DNA of 54,715 nucleotides. It comes from Salinispora vitiensis. Its GTDB lineage: Bacteria > Actinomycetota > Actinomycetes > Mycobacteriales > Micromonosporaceae. The notes beneath the pieces are model-generated. The model saw nothing but the letters and a program-made list of their open reading frames with translations. It was not told where the DNA came from and searched no databases. Shown in pieces: positions 9,173 to 16,657 of this stretch (within the stretch, counting starts at the first letter, position 1; each line of letters opens with the position of its first letter). The DNA lies in the NCBI RefSeq assembly GCF_000378825.1, contig NZ_KB900388.1, positions 2,986,061-3,040,775 on the forward strand. The letters run 5' to 3'. The translations under genes and the position numbers were made by a program.

Positions 9173-9790
9173 ATGTGGGCCGGGACCGGCGGGGAAGGTG
9201 CCAAGCAGTGGGCCGGCTACCTCACCGAGCTGCGTAACCGAGGTGTTGAGGACGTGTTCATGGTCTGCTCCGACGGGCTCAAGGGCATGACCGACGCGAT
9301 CGAGCAGGTCTGGCCGCAGGCGGTGCACCAGCAGTGCGTCGTGCACCTGGTGCGGGCGTCGCTGCGCTACACCAACCGCAAGGACTGGCAGAAGATCACC
9401 CCCGCCCTGCGGGAGATCTACACCGCCCCCACGGTGGCCGCGGCCGAGGCCCGGTTCGAGGCGTTCGCCGCCGAGTTCGGTGACCAGTACCCGGCCGTGA
9501 TCCGGCTGTGGCGGACCTCGTGGCCGCAGTTCGTGCCGTTCCTGGACTACGACCACGAGGTCCGCAAGGTCCTCTACACCACCAACATCATCGAGAGCCT
9601 CAACGCCCGGTTCCGCCAAGCCGCCCGCCGGCGCGGGCACTTCCCCACCGAGCAGGCCGCGATGAAGGTCCTCTACCTCGTCGTCGAACAGAAACGCCGG
9701 GGCGGTGGGAGCATCACCGGCCGGGTCTACGGTTGGGCCAAGGCCCTCAACGCCCTGATCCTCGCCTACGGCGACCGGATCACCATCTAA
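9173..9790 (+). pseudogene. IS256-family (Mutator) transposase, C-terminal half
   Basis: 205 aa starting within the LGMWAG segment. It holds VCSDGLKGMTDAIEQVWPQA (second catalytic Asp), QQCVVHLVRASLRYT, YTTNIIESLNARFRQAARRR (catalytic Glu) and RGHFPTEQAAMKVLYL. A full IS256 protein is about 400 aa; the N-terminal half with the first catalytic Asp is absent. The reading frame itself is clean, so the loss was a single truncation. Confidence 0.85.
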
Positions 9791-9870
9791 CAACCTCGAT
9801 CACACCACAGGCCCAAACACGGAAATCGAAATCGACACACTCCCTACGCCGGGTCGAAGATGTAGCCACC

Positions 9871-9996
9871 CTGATCGACCGGCGGGTGTATCTACCGGCG
9901 TCGTGGACTGACGACCGGGACCGCTGCCAGGGCGCCGGCGTGCCCGACGAGGTTGAGTTCGCCACCAAATCGGAGCTGGCCGGGCAGATGCTGCCA
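9871..9996 (+). pseudogene. IS701-family transposase internal fragment
   Basis: About 42 codons read LIDRRVYLPASWTDDRDRCQ, then GAGVPDEVEFATKSELAGQM, a conserved internal block of IS701 transposases. It belongs to the part missing from the fragment at 7546, but nothing shows the two came from the same copy. Confidence 0.6.
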
Positions 9997-10014
9997 GGTC
10001 AGCGTCGTGACGCG

Positions 10015-10138
10015 CAAGCGGACCGGTCGATAGGCCGTACTGGGCGCACCACTCGGATGTCGACGGCAGCTTGTCGCCCGGCTCCAGGTCACCGGACCTG
10101 ATCCGCTCCCGGATCTCGTTGGCGATCCGCCCGTAGGA
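10015..10138 (-). pseudogene. GntR-family regulator, winged-helix fragment
   Basis: The minus strand reads SYGRIANEIRERIRSGDLEP, then GDKLPSTSEWCAQYGLSTGP, the N-terminal winged helix-turn-helix of a GntR regulator. Homology stops at the point where the IS701 fragment begins. No effector domain remains. Confidence 0.6.
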
Positions 10139-10160
10139 CGGGGTCCGGGTGGCGCCGGGG

Positions 10161-10658
10161 TCAGGCCGCCGGGTCCGGAAACCGCTCGCGGGTGAGTTCC
10201 GCGACGATCTCGCCGTCCTCGTCCAGCTCCAGTTCCTGGAAGCCGACCGAGCCGTAGAGACCGCGGGCCAGTTCGTTCGACTTATGTACGGACAGCCGGA
10301 CGCCCTGACAGTCGGACCGCTCCATCAGCCAGCGCACCAGGGTCAGTACGGTGGCCCGGCCCAGCCCAGCACCCTGCCGCGACGCGTCGATTACCATGCC
10401 ACCGATCCAGTACCTCTGATCGTCGTCGTCCCAACCCCACATGACATGGCCGACGACCTCCTCGTCGGCACAGACCGCTAGGGACTGCCACACCCCGCCA
10501 CGCATGCTGAGCAGCACATATCGCGCGGCCGACGGCGCGACGAAGTCCCGTTGGTCGTCGCGGGGTACGACGTCCGCCACCGCTCGCCAATTGTCGTCGT
10601 CGATGGGTCGCAGCCGCACGAGGCGCCCCGCCCGGTCCGTCAGCCCAAAATCGATCAT
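10161..10658 (-). CDS. GNAT-family N-acetyltransferase
   Basis: 165 aa, starting at the ATG at 10658 with GAGGTGAGG just upstream. The protein opens with LVRLRPIDDDNWRAVADV. It holds the central strand VGHVMWGWDDDDQRYWIGGM and the acetyl-CoA pyrophosphate loop RQGAGLGRATV, with LSVHKSNELARGLYGSVGFQ before the tail. The pattern is closest to spermine/spermidine-type or diamine GNATs (SpeG/PaiA-like), but the substrate cannot be told. It lies inside the 2.3-kb segment between the two tRNA scars, next to a broken GntR gene. Confidence 0.85.
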   Translation of the reverse strand: MIDFGLTDRAGRLVRLRPIDDDNWRAVADVVPRDDQRDFVAPSAARYVLLSMRGGVWQSLAVCADEEVVGHVMWGWDDDDQRYWIGGMVIDASRQGAGLGRATVLTLVRWLMERSDCQGVRLSVHKSNELARGLYGSVGFQELELDEDGEIVAELTRERFPDPAA

Positions 10659-10680
10659 AGCCGCCTCACCTCGTGACAGG

Positions 10681-10995
10681 TCATACCATCGGAGAGAAGA
10701 AAAACGTGTCCCGCCGAGCAAAGGTGTGCTCGGCGGTGAAGACAAAGAAGTCGGCAAATCGGAGATGAACCTCCGAGTCGTCCCGCAGCGTGCCGTCGAA
10801 GATGCCGTGCACCGCGGCCTCTTCACCAGCCACCAGGATCGAACGGATCTGGTGGTGGCCTCCCCTGATCACCCGTTCCTCGCGGTAGAAGCGTTCCAGG
10901 TTCGCCCGGCCGACCAGTGGCTGATAGCCCGGCCGGGAGTATACCGCGTCGGCGGCGAAAATGTCGACCAGCCCTGCCACGTCCCCGGCGTCCAC
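10681..10995 (-). CDS. NTF2/SnoaL-like protein, probably 5'-damaged
   Basis: The 104-residue frame reads VDAGDVAGLVDIFAADAVYS, then RPGYQPLVGRANLERFYREE and later VHGIFDGTL and EVHLRFADFFVF. This is a SnoaL-like polyketide-cyclase/NTF2 fold. Family members usually begin some 10-15 residues earlier with a helix. Here that helix (VEDIVRL) sits in the neighbouring frame, one base off, and the tRNA scar starts about 45 bases upstream. The GTG at 10995 is the only in-frame start and has no convincing ribosome site. It lies 22 bases upstream of the GNAT gene and could have been co-transcribed with it. Likely function: none, or a hydrolase/isomerase of unknown substrate. Confidence 0.55.
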   Translation of the reverse strand: MDAGDVAGLVDIFAADAVYSRPGYQPLVGRANLERFYREERVIRGGHHQIRSILVAGEEAAVHGIFDGTLRDDSEVHLRFADFFVFTAEHTFARRDTFFFSPMV

Positions 10996-11041
10996 AAGCG
11001 AACAATATCCTCCACGCGCTTTCTACGGACGGAGTCGACTT

Positions 11042-11080
11042 GAAGGTTAGGGGTTTGAATCCCTTCGGGCGCGCAAGATC
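11042..11080 (+). repeat. tRNA-Arg 3'-end remnant, att-like copy 2
   Basis: Second copy of the T-arm and acceptor end (GGTTTGAATCC, CGGGCGC-G), 37 of 39 bases identical to 8771-8809 and in the same orientation. Sequence upstream of GAAGG does not form a tRNA. The acceptor strand CGGGCGC is closer to the common tRNA-Arg(ACG) gene than copy 1. Confidence 0.75.
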
Positions 11081-11082
11081 GT

Positions 11083-11120
11083 AAGGGGTCTGACCTGTCG
11101 ATATGGCGGTCGGACCCCTT
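11083..11120 (+). terminator. Intrinsic terminator after tRNA-Arg remnant copy 2
   Basis: AAGGGGTCTGACC pairs with GGTCGGACCCCTT (13 bp, one wobble, loop about 12), followed by CGCTTTTCTG. It is the same design as at 8811-8848. Confidence 0.7.
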
Positions 11121-11609
11121 CGCTTTTCTGTCCCTTGTGGTCGGTTGGGTGCTCGGATGGTGCTCGTGCGACGAGCATCCCCTGGGTCCGCCCCTGTTCG
11201 GGGGTTCTTCAGTGGGTCCGGTCCCGTTTTGATCTTGTTCTGGTGTGCTTGTCGGGTCCGGGGTTGGATGCCGTGCCGTTCGTGGTTTCAGCCGATGACG
11301 CGTACGCGGGGCCAGCGTTGCGCGGGTCGATGTCGGGTGAGTCCTGCGGGCTCCTGTGTTCAAGATCAGTCCGCGTGGATAGTCCGTGCTTCCGTACGGC
11401 GGTGTGGGTGAAGATGGAGCGCGCGGCTGCGGGAGGTGGGTTGGGATGTCGAGCAACATCGAGCGTACGTCCGGGCCACCGGCGGCGATGCGTGTCTCGG
11501 CCGTCGAGCTGGCCCGCCGTTAGGGAGTCCGGCCGGTCATCTCCGTTGACGGCCTGGCCCGGCCTGGCCTGTTCGAGTCGGACGATGAGCACGACGCCTT
11601 TCCCGGACG
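11121..11609. other. Intergenic region without a recognisable gene
   Basis: About 490 bases after the second tRNA scar. GGTGCTCGGATGGTGCTCGT near 11150 is shared in form with TGGCTGCTCAGTGGCTGCTCG near 8873 after the first scar, so homology of the two copies extends past the terminator. No protein family was recognised on either strand. A 25-codon frame starting at 11446 after a GGGAGG has no known relatives that I can name. Confidence 0.4.
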
Positions 11610-11758
11610 AGTGCGGTGGGGGCGTCCTCGCCCGGCTTGAGCCCGCCACCGGGCATCTCCCGCCAGGGATCAGTGCCCGGACGGTTCGGGTCGCGGGTCA
11701 GCAGCAGCAGAATCCGACCGGTGGCACCGACCACGAGTGCACGCGCTGCCTGTCTCAT
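11610..11758 (-). pseudogene. NUDIX hydrolase, N-terminal fragment
   Basis: From the ATG at 11758 (ribosome site GGAAGGATC) the frame reads MRQAARALVVGATGRILLLL, then WREMPGGGLKPGEDAPTALV and RE. This is the start of a NUDIX protein up to the middle of the NUDIX box (GGGLxxGED...RE). The catalytic REUxEExG continuation is lost: after RE the sequence runs into unrelated arginine-rich frame. It is truncated on the side of the tRNA scar. Confidence 0.6.
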
Positions 11759-11831
11759 CGCGGCAGATCCTTCCATCGGTTGGCGGTGTTGCTGACGCGG
11801 CATGGTTGCACCGCTCCGCAACAATGAGGCG

Positions 11832-12521
11832 ATGCAGGACTTTTCGGTGTATCGCATTGATTTTGGATATGTCATTCGACCGAGTGCCGAGACCGGCGGC
11901 TCGCCTGCCGCCGTACCCGTGCTCGGGTACCTGCTTGAGAATGACGAACGCCGGATCCTCTTCGACAGCGGCATGGGCACCCATCCGTCGGTCGAGGCAC
12001 GGTACCAGCCGCGGCGGCGGGACATCCGAGCCGCGCTCGCCGACATCGGACGGTCCATCGACGACATCGACATGGTGGTCAACTGCCATCTGCACTACGA
12101 CCACTGCGGCGGCAATCCGGACCTGGCCGGTCGGCCGATCTTCACGCAACGCACCGAGCTGGAAACCGCCCGGACCACCGAGGACTACACGCTTCCGGAG
12201 CTGGTCGACGCGCCGGGGCTGACGTACGAGGTGCTGGATGGCGAGACGGAGATTGTCCCCGGGGTCACCGTCCTGCCGACGCCGGGCCACACGCTCGGAC
12301 ACCAGTCGTTGGCGGTGCGGCGTTCCGACGGGACGCTGATCCTCGCTGGACAGAGCCACCGGGACGCGAGTGCGTTCGCTGGCGACTTCGCCAACCTGCG
12401 CGCGGACGCCGACGGACACCCGGAGGCGCTGGATCCGGCGCCGGCCTGGGTACGGCAGATAGCGCGGCTCGACCCGGCCCGCGTGATGTTCGCGCACGAC
12501 CGGGCCGTCTGGCTACCCTGA
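11832..12521 (+). CDS. MBL-fold metallo-hydrolase (N-acyl homoserine lactonase-like)
   Basis: 229 aa from the ATG at 11832, with ATGAGGCG just upstream. The zinc motif HLHYDHCGGN supplies His86, His88, Asp90 and His91. LPTPGHTLGHQS supplies the third-ligand His, and LAGQSHRDA carries a Ser/His where many relatives have the bridging Asp (LxGDxxH). The C-terminal MFAHD supplies the last His. Overall length and layout resemble the AiiA-type lactonase / quorum-quenching group. Substrate is inferred only: lactone or small ester. The altered D-to-Q/S region of the bridging-ligand motif is worth noting. The gene is divergent from the NUDIX stub. Confidence 0.8.
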   Translation: MQDFSVYRIDFGYVIRPSAETGGSPAAVPVLGYLLENDERRILFDSGMGTHPSVEARYQPRRRDIRAALADIGRSIDDIDMVVNCHLHYDHCGGNPDLAGRPIFTQRTELETARTTEDYTLPELVDAPGLTYEVLDGETEIVPGVTVLPTPGHTLGHQSLAVRRSDGTLILAGQSHRDASAFAGDFANLRADADGHPEALDPAPAWVRQIARLDPARVMFAHDRAVWLP

Positions 12522-12532
12522 CCGCGGCACGT

Positions 12533-12735
12533 TCACCTGGTTATCTCGAAGTGCAGGCGGGAGACCGCGTCCCGGCTCCGCGTGATCGCCTCCGCCCCGG
12601 TGGCCCCGACGGCGAGCACGCCCACGCCCCGCGAGTCGGAGTCGTAGACGTCGGACACCACCGTGCCCACGTCGAAGATCAGCTTGACCCGCTTCACGCC
12701 GGGCAGCGCGGCGGCCTCCTCCTCGCCGGTGACCG
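12533..12735 (-). pseudogene. ATP-grasp enzyme, C-terminal fragment
   Basis: The minus frame ends VLAVGATGAEAITRSRDAVS, then RLHFEITR-stop, the characteristic end of ATP-grasp ligases (carbamoyl-phosphate synthase / biotin carboxylase C-terminal subdomain). Only about 65 residues remain. Upstream it is fused to an IS30-type N-terminus. It is convergent with, and 12 bases from, the metallo-hydrolase gene. Confidence 0.5.
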
Positions 12736-12740
12736 CTCGA

Positions 12741-12797
12741 CAGGCCTTCCGCAATCCGCCGCCAGAACTGCCGCCGCACCTCCCGATACCCGTTCAC
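12741..12797 (-). pseudogene. IS30-family transposase, N-terminal stub
   Basis: About 19 codons read MNGYREVRRQFWRRIAEGL, a common start of actinobacterial IS30-type transposases (REFWRLIAxGLSSEDA). It breaks off directly at the ATP-grasp fragment. Confidence 0.4.
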
Positions 12798-12832
12798 CCC
12801 GCAGACCCGGCGACCGCATCGCCGGCCTGCCC

Positions 12833-13819
12833 GTGACCATCGTCGTCCAGCCCGCAGGTCTCCCCATCACACACCTGGCCACCCACACCGACCCGCTGGG
12901 TCTGGTGGTCATCGCGCAGCCGTACGACGGTTGGGGAACGCCGAGGATCGGGTTCTTCACCGGAGGTGGTGCTGACGGCAGTGGCTTGGTGCTGCGCGCC
13001 GACTGGTCGGCACCGGATCCGGCCACGACCAAGGTGGTGAGCCTGGTCAGTGCTCGCCTGCAAGGGCCGGTCGGGGCAGCCAGCGGGGACTACTGGGGCG
13101 CCAATGCGATCGTGCTGGCGATGCCGGGCGTGACCTCGGTGCAGGTGTCGAGTACGACGGTCGATCAAGAGTTACGCGACGGCGACAGTGGCAGCCCCGG
13201 GCAGGTGCGTGTGCAGCCACTGCCGATTTCGTCGACGGCGTTAACCACCACAATCACGGGATTCCACGGTAAGACCCGGGTCTTCGGGACTGCGGCTGAC
13301 GGTGGCGCTTTCGGCGACGCCGAGCCGATAGCCGCGCAGGTCACCGCCGCAGGCCCTGAATCGCTGACCGTGTCGGTGACCGACACCAGCCGCGTGAAGC
13401 CGGGTCAACTGGCGGCCACCGGCGACGGGCTGGTGGGCCAGGTCTCCGCAGTCGACACCAGCACCGGTCAAGTGACCATCAGAGCGTCTACCACGGTCGG
13501 GTTCGTCAGTCCTGCCTATACCGACATCAGCGACCACTCCGGCCAGGTAGCCGATGACGGCACCGGCCTGCGACTGCGGAACCTGCCGGCAGACGCGAAC
13601 GTGGACATCGGCAACCGGGTACTGGTGCCCGACCCCGCCCAGTGCGACAACCGCGTCGGCGCCCTGACCGTCGGGCACGTCTCTCGCCTCTCCCCGGTGC
13701 GGCTGACCGCTACGGCGAACCTCGCCACGGCGCGACAAGTGAACATCATGGTCCACCCGCTCGTTAGACGACATACGCGGAGGGGCCGCCCCGACCCGGA
13801 CGGCTCCTGCCTATTGTGA
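12833..13819 (+). CDS. Hypothetical protein with an MreC-like C-terminal region
   Basis: About 328 aa from the GTG at 12833; no ribosome site is visible, so the true N-terminus may have been lost. There is no signal peptide in this form. The first 170 residues (PLGLVVIAQPYDGWGTPRIG, GSGLVLRADWSAP) match nothing I know. The last 130 residues alternate short strands and turns in the manner of MreC beta-barrel domains: VSVTDTSRVKPGQLAATGDG, LVGQVSAVDTSTGQVTIRAS, GLRLRNL and NRVLVPDPAQ. MreC is a cell-shape protein, but Micromonosporaceae carry other envelope proteins of this build, so only a structural resemblance is claimed. The first residues overlap no credible gene on the other strand. It converges on the secreted protein at 13831. 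Confidence 0.5.
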   Translation: MTIVVQPAGLPITHLATHTDPLGLVVIAQPYDGWGTPRIGFFTGGGADGSGLVLRADWSAPDPATTKVVSLVSARLQGPVGAASGDYWGANAIVLAMPGVTSVQVSSTTVDQELRDGDSGSPGQVRVQPLPISSTALTTTITGFHGKTRVFGTAADGGAFGDAEPIAAQVTAAGPESLTVSVTDTSRVKPGQLAATGDGLVGQVSAVDTSTGQVTIRASTTVGFVSPAYTDISDHSGQVADDGTGLRLRNLPADANVDIGNRVLVPDPAQCDNRVGALTVGHVSRLSPVRLTATANLATARQVNIMVHPLVRRHTRRGRPDPDGSCLL

Positions 13820-13830
13820 GACGCGGTGCC

Positions 13831-14340
13831 TCATTGGCTGTCGGCGACGCTGCCCTTGCCCTGCGCCCAGCCATTGAGGAACTTCAAGTAGTAGGTGTTG
13901 TTGCTGTTCACGCCGGTCCAGCAGTAGTGACTGGTTTTACCCCCAGCGTAACTGACGGTAGCGCCCTGCTGGACATCCCAGCCGAACGTGTCGACCCACA
14001 GTTCTATCTTGATGTCCGCAGTGCTGTACACCTGTGTGGTGTTGCACACCTGGGTGGTCGTCGTATTGAACCGCCGGCCTTCCAACGACGCCTCGTACTC
14101 GAAGGTGTAGTTGAACGGCAGGCTGTCCGCCAAAACCGACATGTCGCCGGCCGCCCTCGCCTCGTCCGTGAAGTGGTACGTCGGTCCCGCCACCAGCGCG
14201 GACCCTGCCGGTACCGGCGTGGCTACCACCGGGGCGCTCCCCGACGGTGTCGCCGGCGCCGCGTGCGCCGGCGTAGCAGCAACCCCGAGCGTCACAACCA
14301 GGGTGGCCATAGCACCGATGATTCGTCTACCCGTCCCCAT
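13831..14340 (-). CDS. Secreted protein of unknown function
   Basis: 169 aa. Signal peptide: MGTGRRIIGAMATLVVTLGV, with cleavage after PAHA (about residue 27). The mature part starts with a Pro/Ala/Val-rich linker to about residue 50. A domain with two cysteines follows (TTTTQVCNTTQVYSTADIKI, GKTSHYCWTGVNSNNTYYLK) and aromatic-rich strands. It resembles small actinomycete exoproteins with an immunoglobulin-like or carbohydrate-binding fold, but no family is recognised. CTGGAGG lies 5 bases before the ATG. It is a single-gene unit. Confidence 0.7.
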   Translation of the reverse strand: MGTGRRIIGAMATLVVTLGVAATPAHAAPATPSGSAPVVATPVPAGSALVAGPTYHFTDEARAAGDMSVLADSLPFNYTFEYEASLEGRRFNTTTTQVCNTTQVYSTADIKIELWVDTFGWDVQQGATVSYAGGKTSHYCWTGVNSNNTYYLKFLNGWAQGKGSVADSQ

Positions 14341-14580
14341 TGCATCCTCCAGTGATGGTGATCTGAGGGGCGGCTACGACGAACCGGTCATAGCCACCCC
14401 TGCCTGGCGTTGATCGACACTCACAGAGTTATCTACACCTCCGGAAGTGCTGACCGGCGATGATCATAGTCCTATATGGCCGGAGTGCCCAGCCCCAGAT
14501 CGCGCGCTGTCGTCGTCGCCATCAAGTCGGCTGTGCGGGGTGTCCGCTGACCCCCGTCACCGGTCATCTGCAGGCAGGGC

Positions 14581-14703
14581 ATGAGTATCCAGTCGATTCG
14601 GGCCTTCGCCGCTGTGGTCCAGCAGGGGTCCTTCGCCGGCGCACCGGAGTTGCTGAAGGTTAGCCAGCCCACGGCAACGCAACACAGTGTCCATAGTAGA
14701 TAG
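14581..14703 (+). pseudogene. LysR-family regulator, N-terminal stub
   Basis: 40 codons: MSIQSIRAFAAVVQQGSFAG, then APELLKVSQPTATQ, the helix-turn-helix start of a LysR regulator. It ends at TAG after HSVHSR. The effector domain is gone. It lies just before the ABC exporter operon, so the exporter may once have had its own LysR regulator. Confidence 0.65.
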
Positions 14704-14872
14704 CTATTTCCAATGCATAGCGCTATGTGGATGAACCAACGCGCTGTGCCAAGCTTTAGCACGCCCCGAACACCGGCCCGGCCACCCGGCCCGGCCCCGG
14801 TACCCAGCGGGCAGAGCAAGAGACGACGTGGCCCGCCGACATCGTCGGCTCGTGGTTGAGGGGACGACCGAG

Positions 14873-16657
14873 ATGACCGACGGACCAGACCTGCCCGGTG
14901 GTGCGCGCCGGGTTCCCTACAGCGATCCCGGGGAGCCCGATCACCGCAGCCCGATGCGCTACCTGTGGTGGCTGACGGTGCGGCAGCGCAAACGGGTCCT
15001 GCTCGGCTCCCTGTGGGGCAGCACCTGGATGTGCGCCCTGATGCTGCCCCCCTACCTCATGTCCAGGACGATCGACGAGGGGCTGCGTGCGCGGGACACC
15101 GACGCGCTGGCCGGCTGGGTGGCCGCGGTCCTCATGGCTGGAGCCGCCATCGCGGTCCTCGGGATTCTCCGCCACCGCACCATGACCTTCATACGGGTCG
15201 ACGCGGCCTACCGAACCGTGCAAGTCATCACCCGGCATGTCACCCGTCTCGGCTCCACCCTCCCGCGTCATGTCTCGGCGGGCGAACTGGCCCACCTGCA
15301 GGCCGGCGACGTCAGCCGAATCGCGCAGACCCTGACCATCACGGGCCCGGGGGTCGGCGCGGCGATCGCCTACATCGCCACCGCCGTCCTCCTATTCACC
15401 ATCTCAGCCGTGCTGGCGGTCGTCGTCCTGCTCGGCGTCCCGCTCCTCGCGGTGACCGTCGGCCCCCTCCTGGAACGGCTGCACGGGGCCGAGGGCGACC
15501 ACCGGGAACAGCAAGGCGTACTGACCGCCCTCGCCGGTGACATGGTCACCGGGCTGGGCGTGCTGAACGGCATAGGCGGCAAGCCGCTCTTCGCACGGCG
15601 CTACCGCGAACGCTCGCAGGCCCTGGTCCCGTTGGGGTACCGGGTGGCCTCGCTCACAAGCTGGGTACAGGCGCTCGGCGCCTGTCTGCCGCTCCTCTTC
15701 CTGGCACTGGTGACATGGCTCGGCGCCCGCATGGCGGCCGAGGGTTCGATCACGGTCGGTGAGCTGGTGGCCGTGTACGGGTACGTGGCGGCGCTCCTGG
15801 TCCCGGTCTCCTTCTTCATCGAGGGTGCGGACGACCTTCCCCGCGGCCTCGTGTCCGCCCGGCGCGTGGTCAACATCCTGGCGTTGGCGCCGGATTCCGA
15901 CCAGCACGGCGCCCGGGTGGCCGCGCCCACCGGACCCGCCCCGCTGCACGACCCGGCGTCCGGGCTGACCCTGCGGCCCGGACGGCTGACCGCCCTCGTC
16001 AGCGCCCGGCCCGACCAGGCGCGGGCCGTGGTCGATCGGCTGGCGGGCTACCAGAAATCCGACGCCACCTGGGGCGGCACGAGGCTGTCCGACATCGAGC
16101 TCGCCTCGCTGCGGAGCCGGCTTCTAGTATCCGACAACGACTCCTACCTCTTTGGCGGACCACTGCGAACCGCCCTGTCCGTTCACGACAACCACTCCCC
16201 CGAGGAGATCGAGCGAGCGCTGCACGCCGCCGTGGCACAGGACATCGTTGCGTCAACGCCCGACGGCCTTGACTCCCTTCTCGACAACCAGGGCCGCAAC
16301 GTCTCGGGTGGGCAGCGCCAGCGGCTCCGTCTCGTGCGGGCACTGCTCGCCGATCCCGAGGTACTGGTACTCGTCGAGCCCACCTCGGCCCTGGACGCGC
16401 ACACCGAGGCCACGGTCGCGACCCGGGTCGGCGCGTTCCGCCAGGGGCGCACCACCCTCGTCGTCGGCACTTCCCCCCTCCTGCTCGGACATGCGGACGA
16501 GGTCGTCCACCTAGTGGACGGCAAGGTGGCGGCCGCCGGCAGTCACAGCGAACTGCTCGCCACCCAGCCCGGATACGCGGCGCTCGTGTTCCGCGGTGAC
16601 AGCGAGGGCGTCCCCGCGGCCAGTACGGCGCCCGCCCGAGAAGGAGACTCCCGATGA
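14873..16657 (+). CDS. ABC exporter subunit A (type IV half-transporter with degenerate ATP site)
   Basis: 594 aa from the ATG at 14873, with GAGGGG upstream (a GTG 15 codons earlier is less likely). The membrane domain has six hydrophobic segments in residues 30-310. The nucleotide domain has lost its Walker A: TALVSARPDQARAVVDRLAG takes the place of GxxGxGKS. It keeps a perfect signature VSGGQRQRLRL. Walker B reads VLVLVEPTSALD (Asp to Val), and the switch His is replaced in VVGTSPLLL. Such a subunit cannot hydrolyse ATP by itself. It is translationally coupled (ATGA) to subunit B, whose defects are complementary, so the pair forms a heterodimer with one working ATP site. Substrate unknown; peptide or lipid export is typical for this family. 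Confidence 0.9.
   Translation: MTDGPDLPGGARRVPYSDPGEPDHRSPMRYLWWLTVRQRKRVLLGSLWGSTWMCALMLPPYLMSRTIDEGLRARDTDALAGWVAAVLMAGAAIAVLGILRHRTMTFIRVDAAYRTVQVITRHVTRLGSTLPRHVSAGELAHLQAGDVSRIAQTLTITGPGVGAAIAYIATAVLLFTISAVLAVVVLLGVPLLAVTVGPLLERLHGAEGDHREQQGVLTALAGDMVTGLGVLNGIGGKPLFARRYRERSQALVPLGYRVASLTSWVQALGACLPLLFLALVTWLGARMAAEGSITVGELVAVYGYVAALLVPVSFFIEGADDLPRGLVSARRVVNILALAPDSDQHGARVAAPTGPAPLHDPASGLTLRPGRLTALVSARPDQARAVVDRLAGYQKSDATWGGTRLSDIELASLRSRLLVSDNDSYLFGGPLRTALSVHDNHSPEEIERALHAAVAQDIVASTPDGLDSLLDNQGRNVSGGQRQRLRLVRALLADPEVLVLVEPTSALDAHTEATVATRVGAFRQGRTTLVVGTSPLLLGHADEVVHLVDGKVAAAGSHSELLATQPGYAALVFRGDSEGVPAASTAPAREGDSR

Noticed and set aside
14472..14819. Minus-strand frame ending in TADLMATTTARDLGLGTPAI
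   Set aside because: The last residues look protein-like and could be a dehydrogenase C-terminus, but the rest is not convincing and overlaps the LysR stub; too weak to call.
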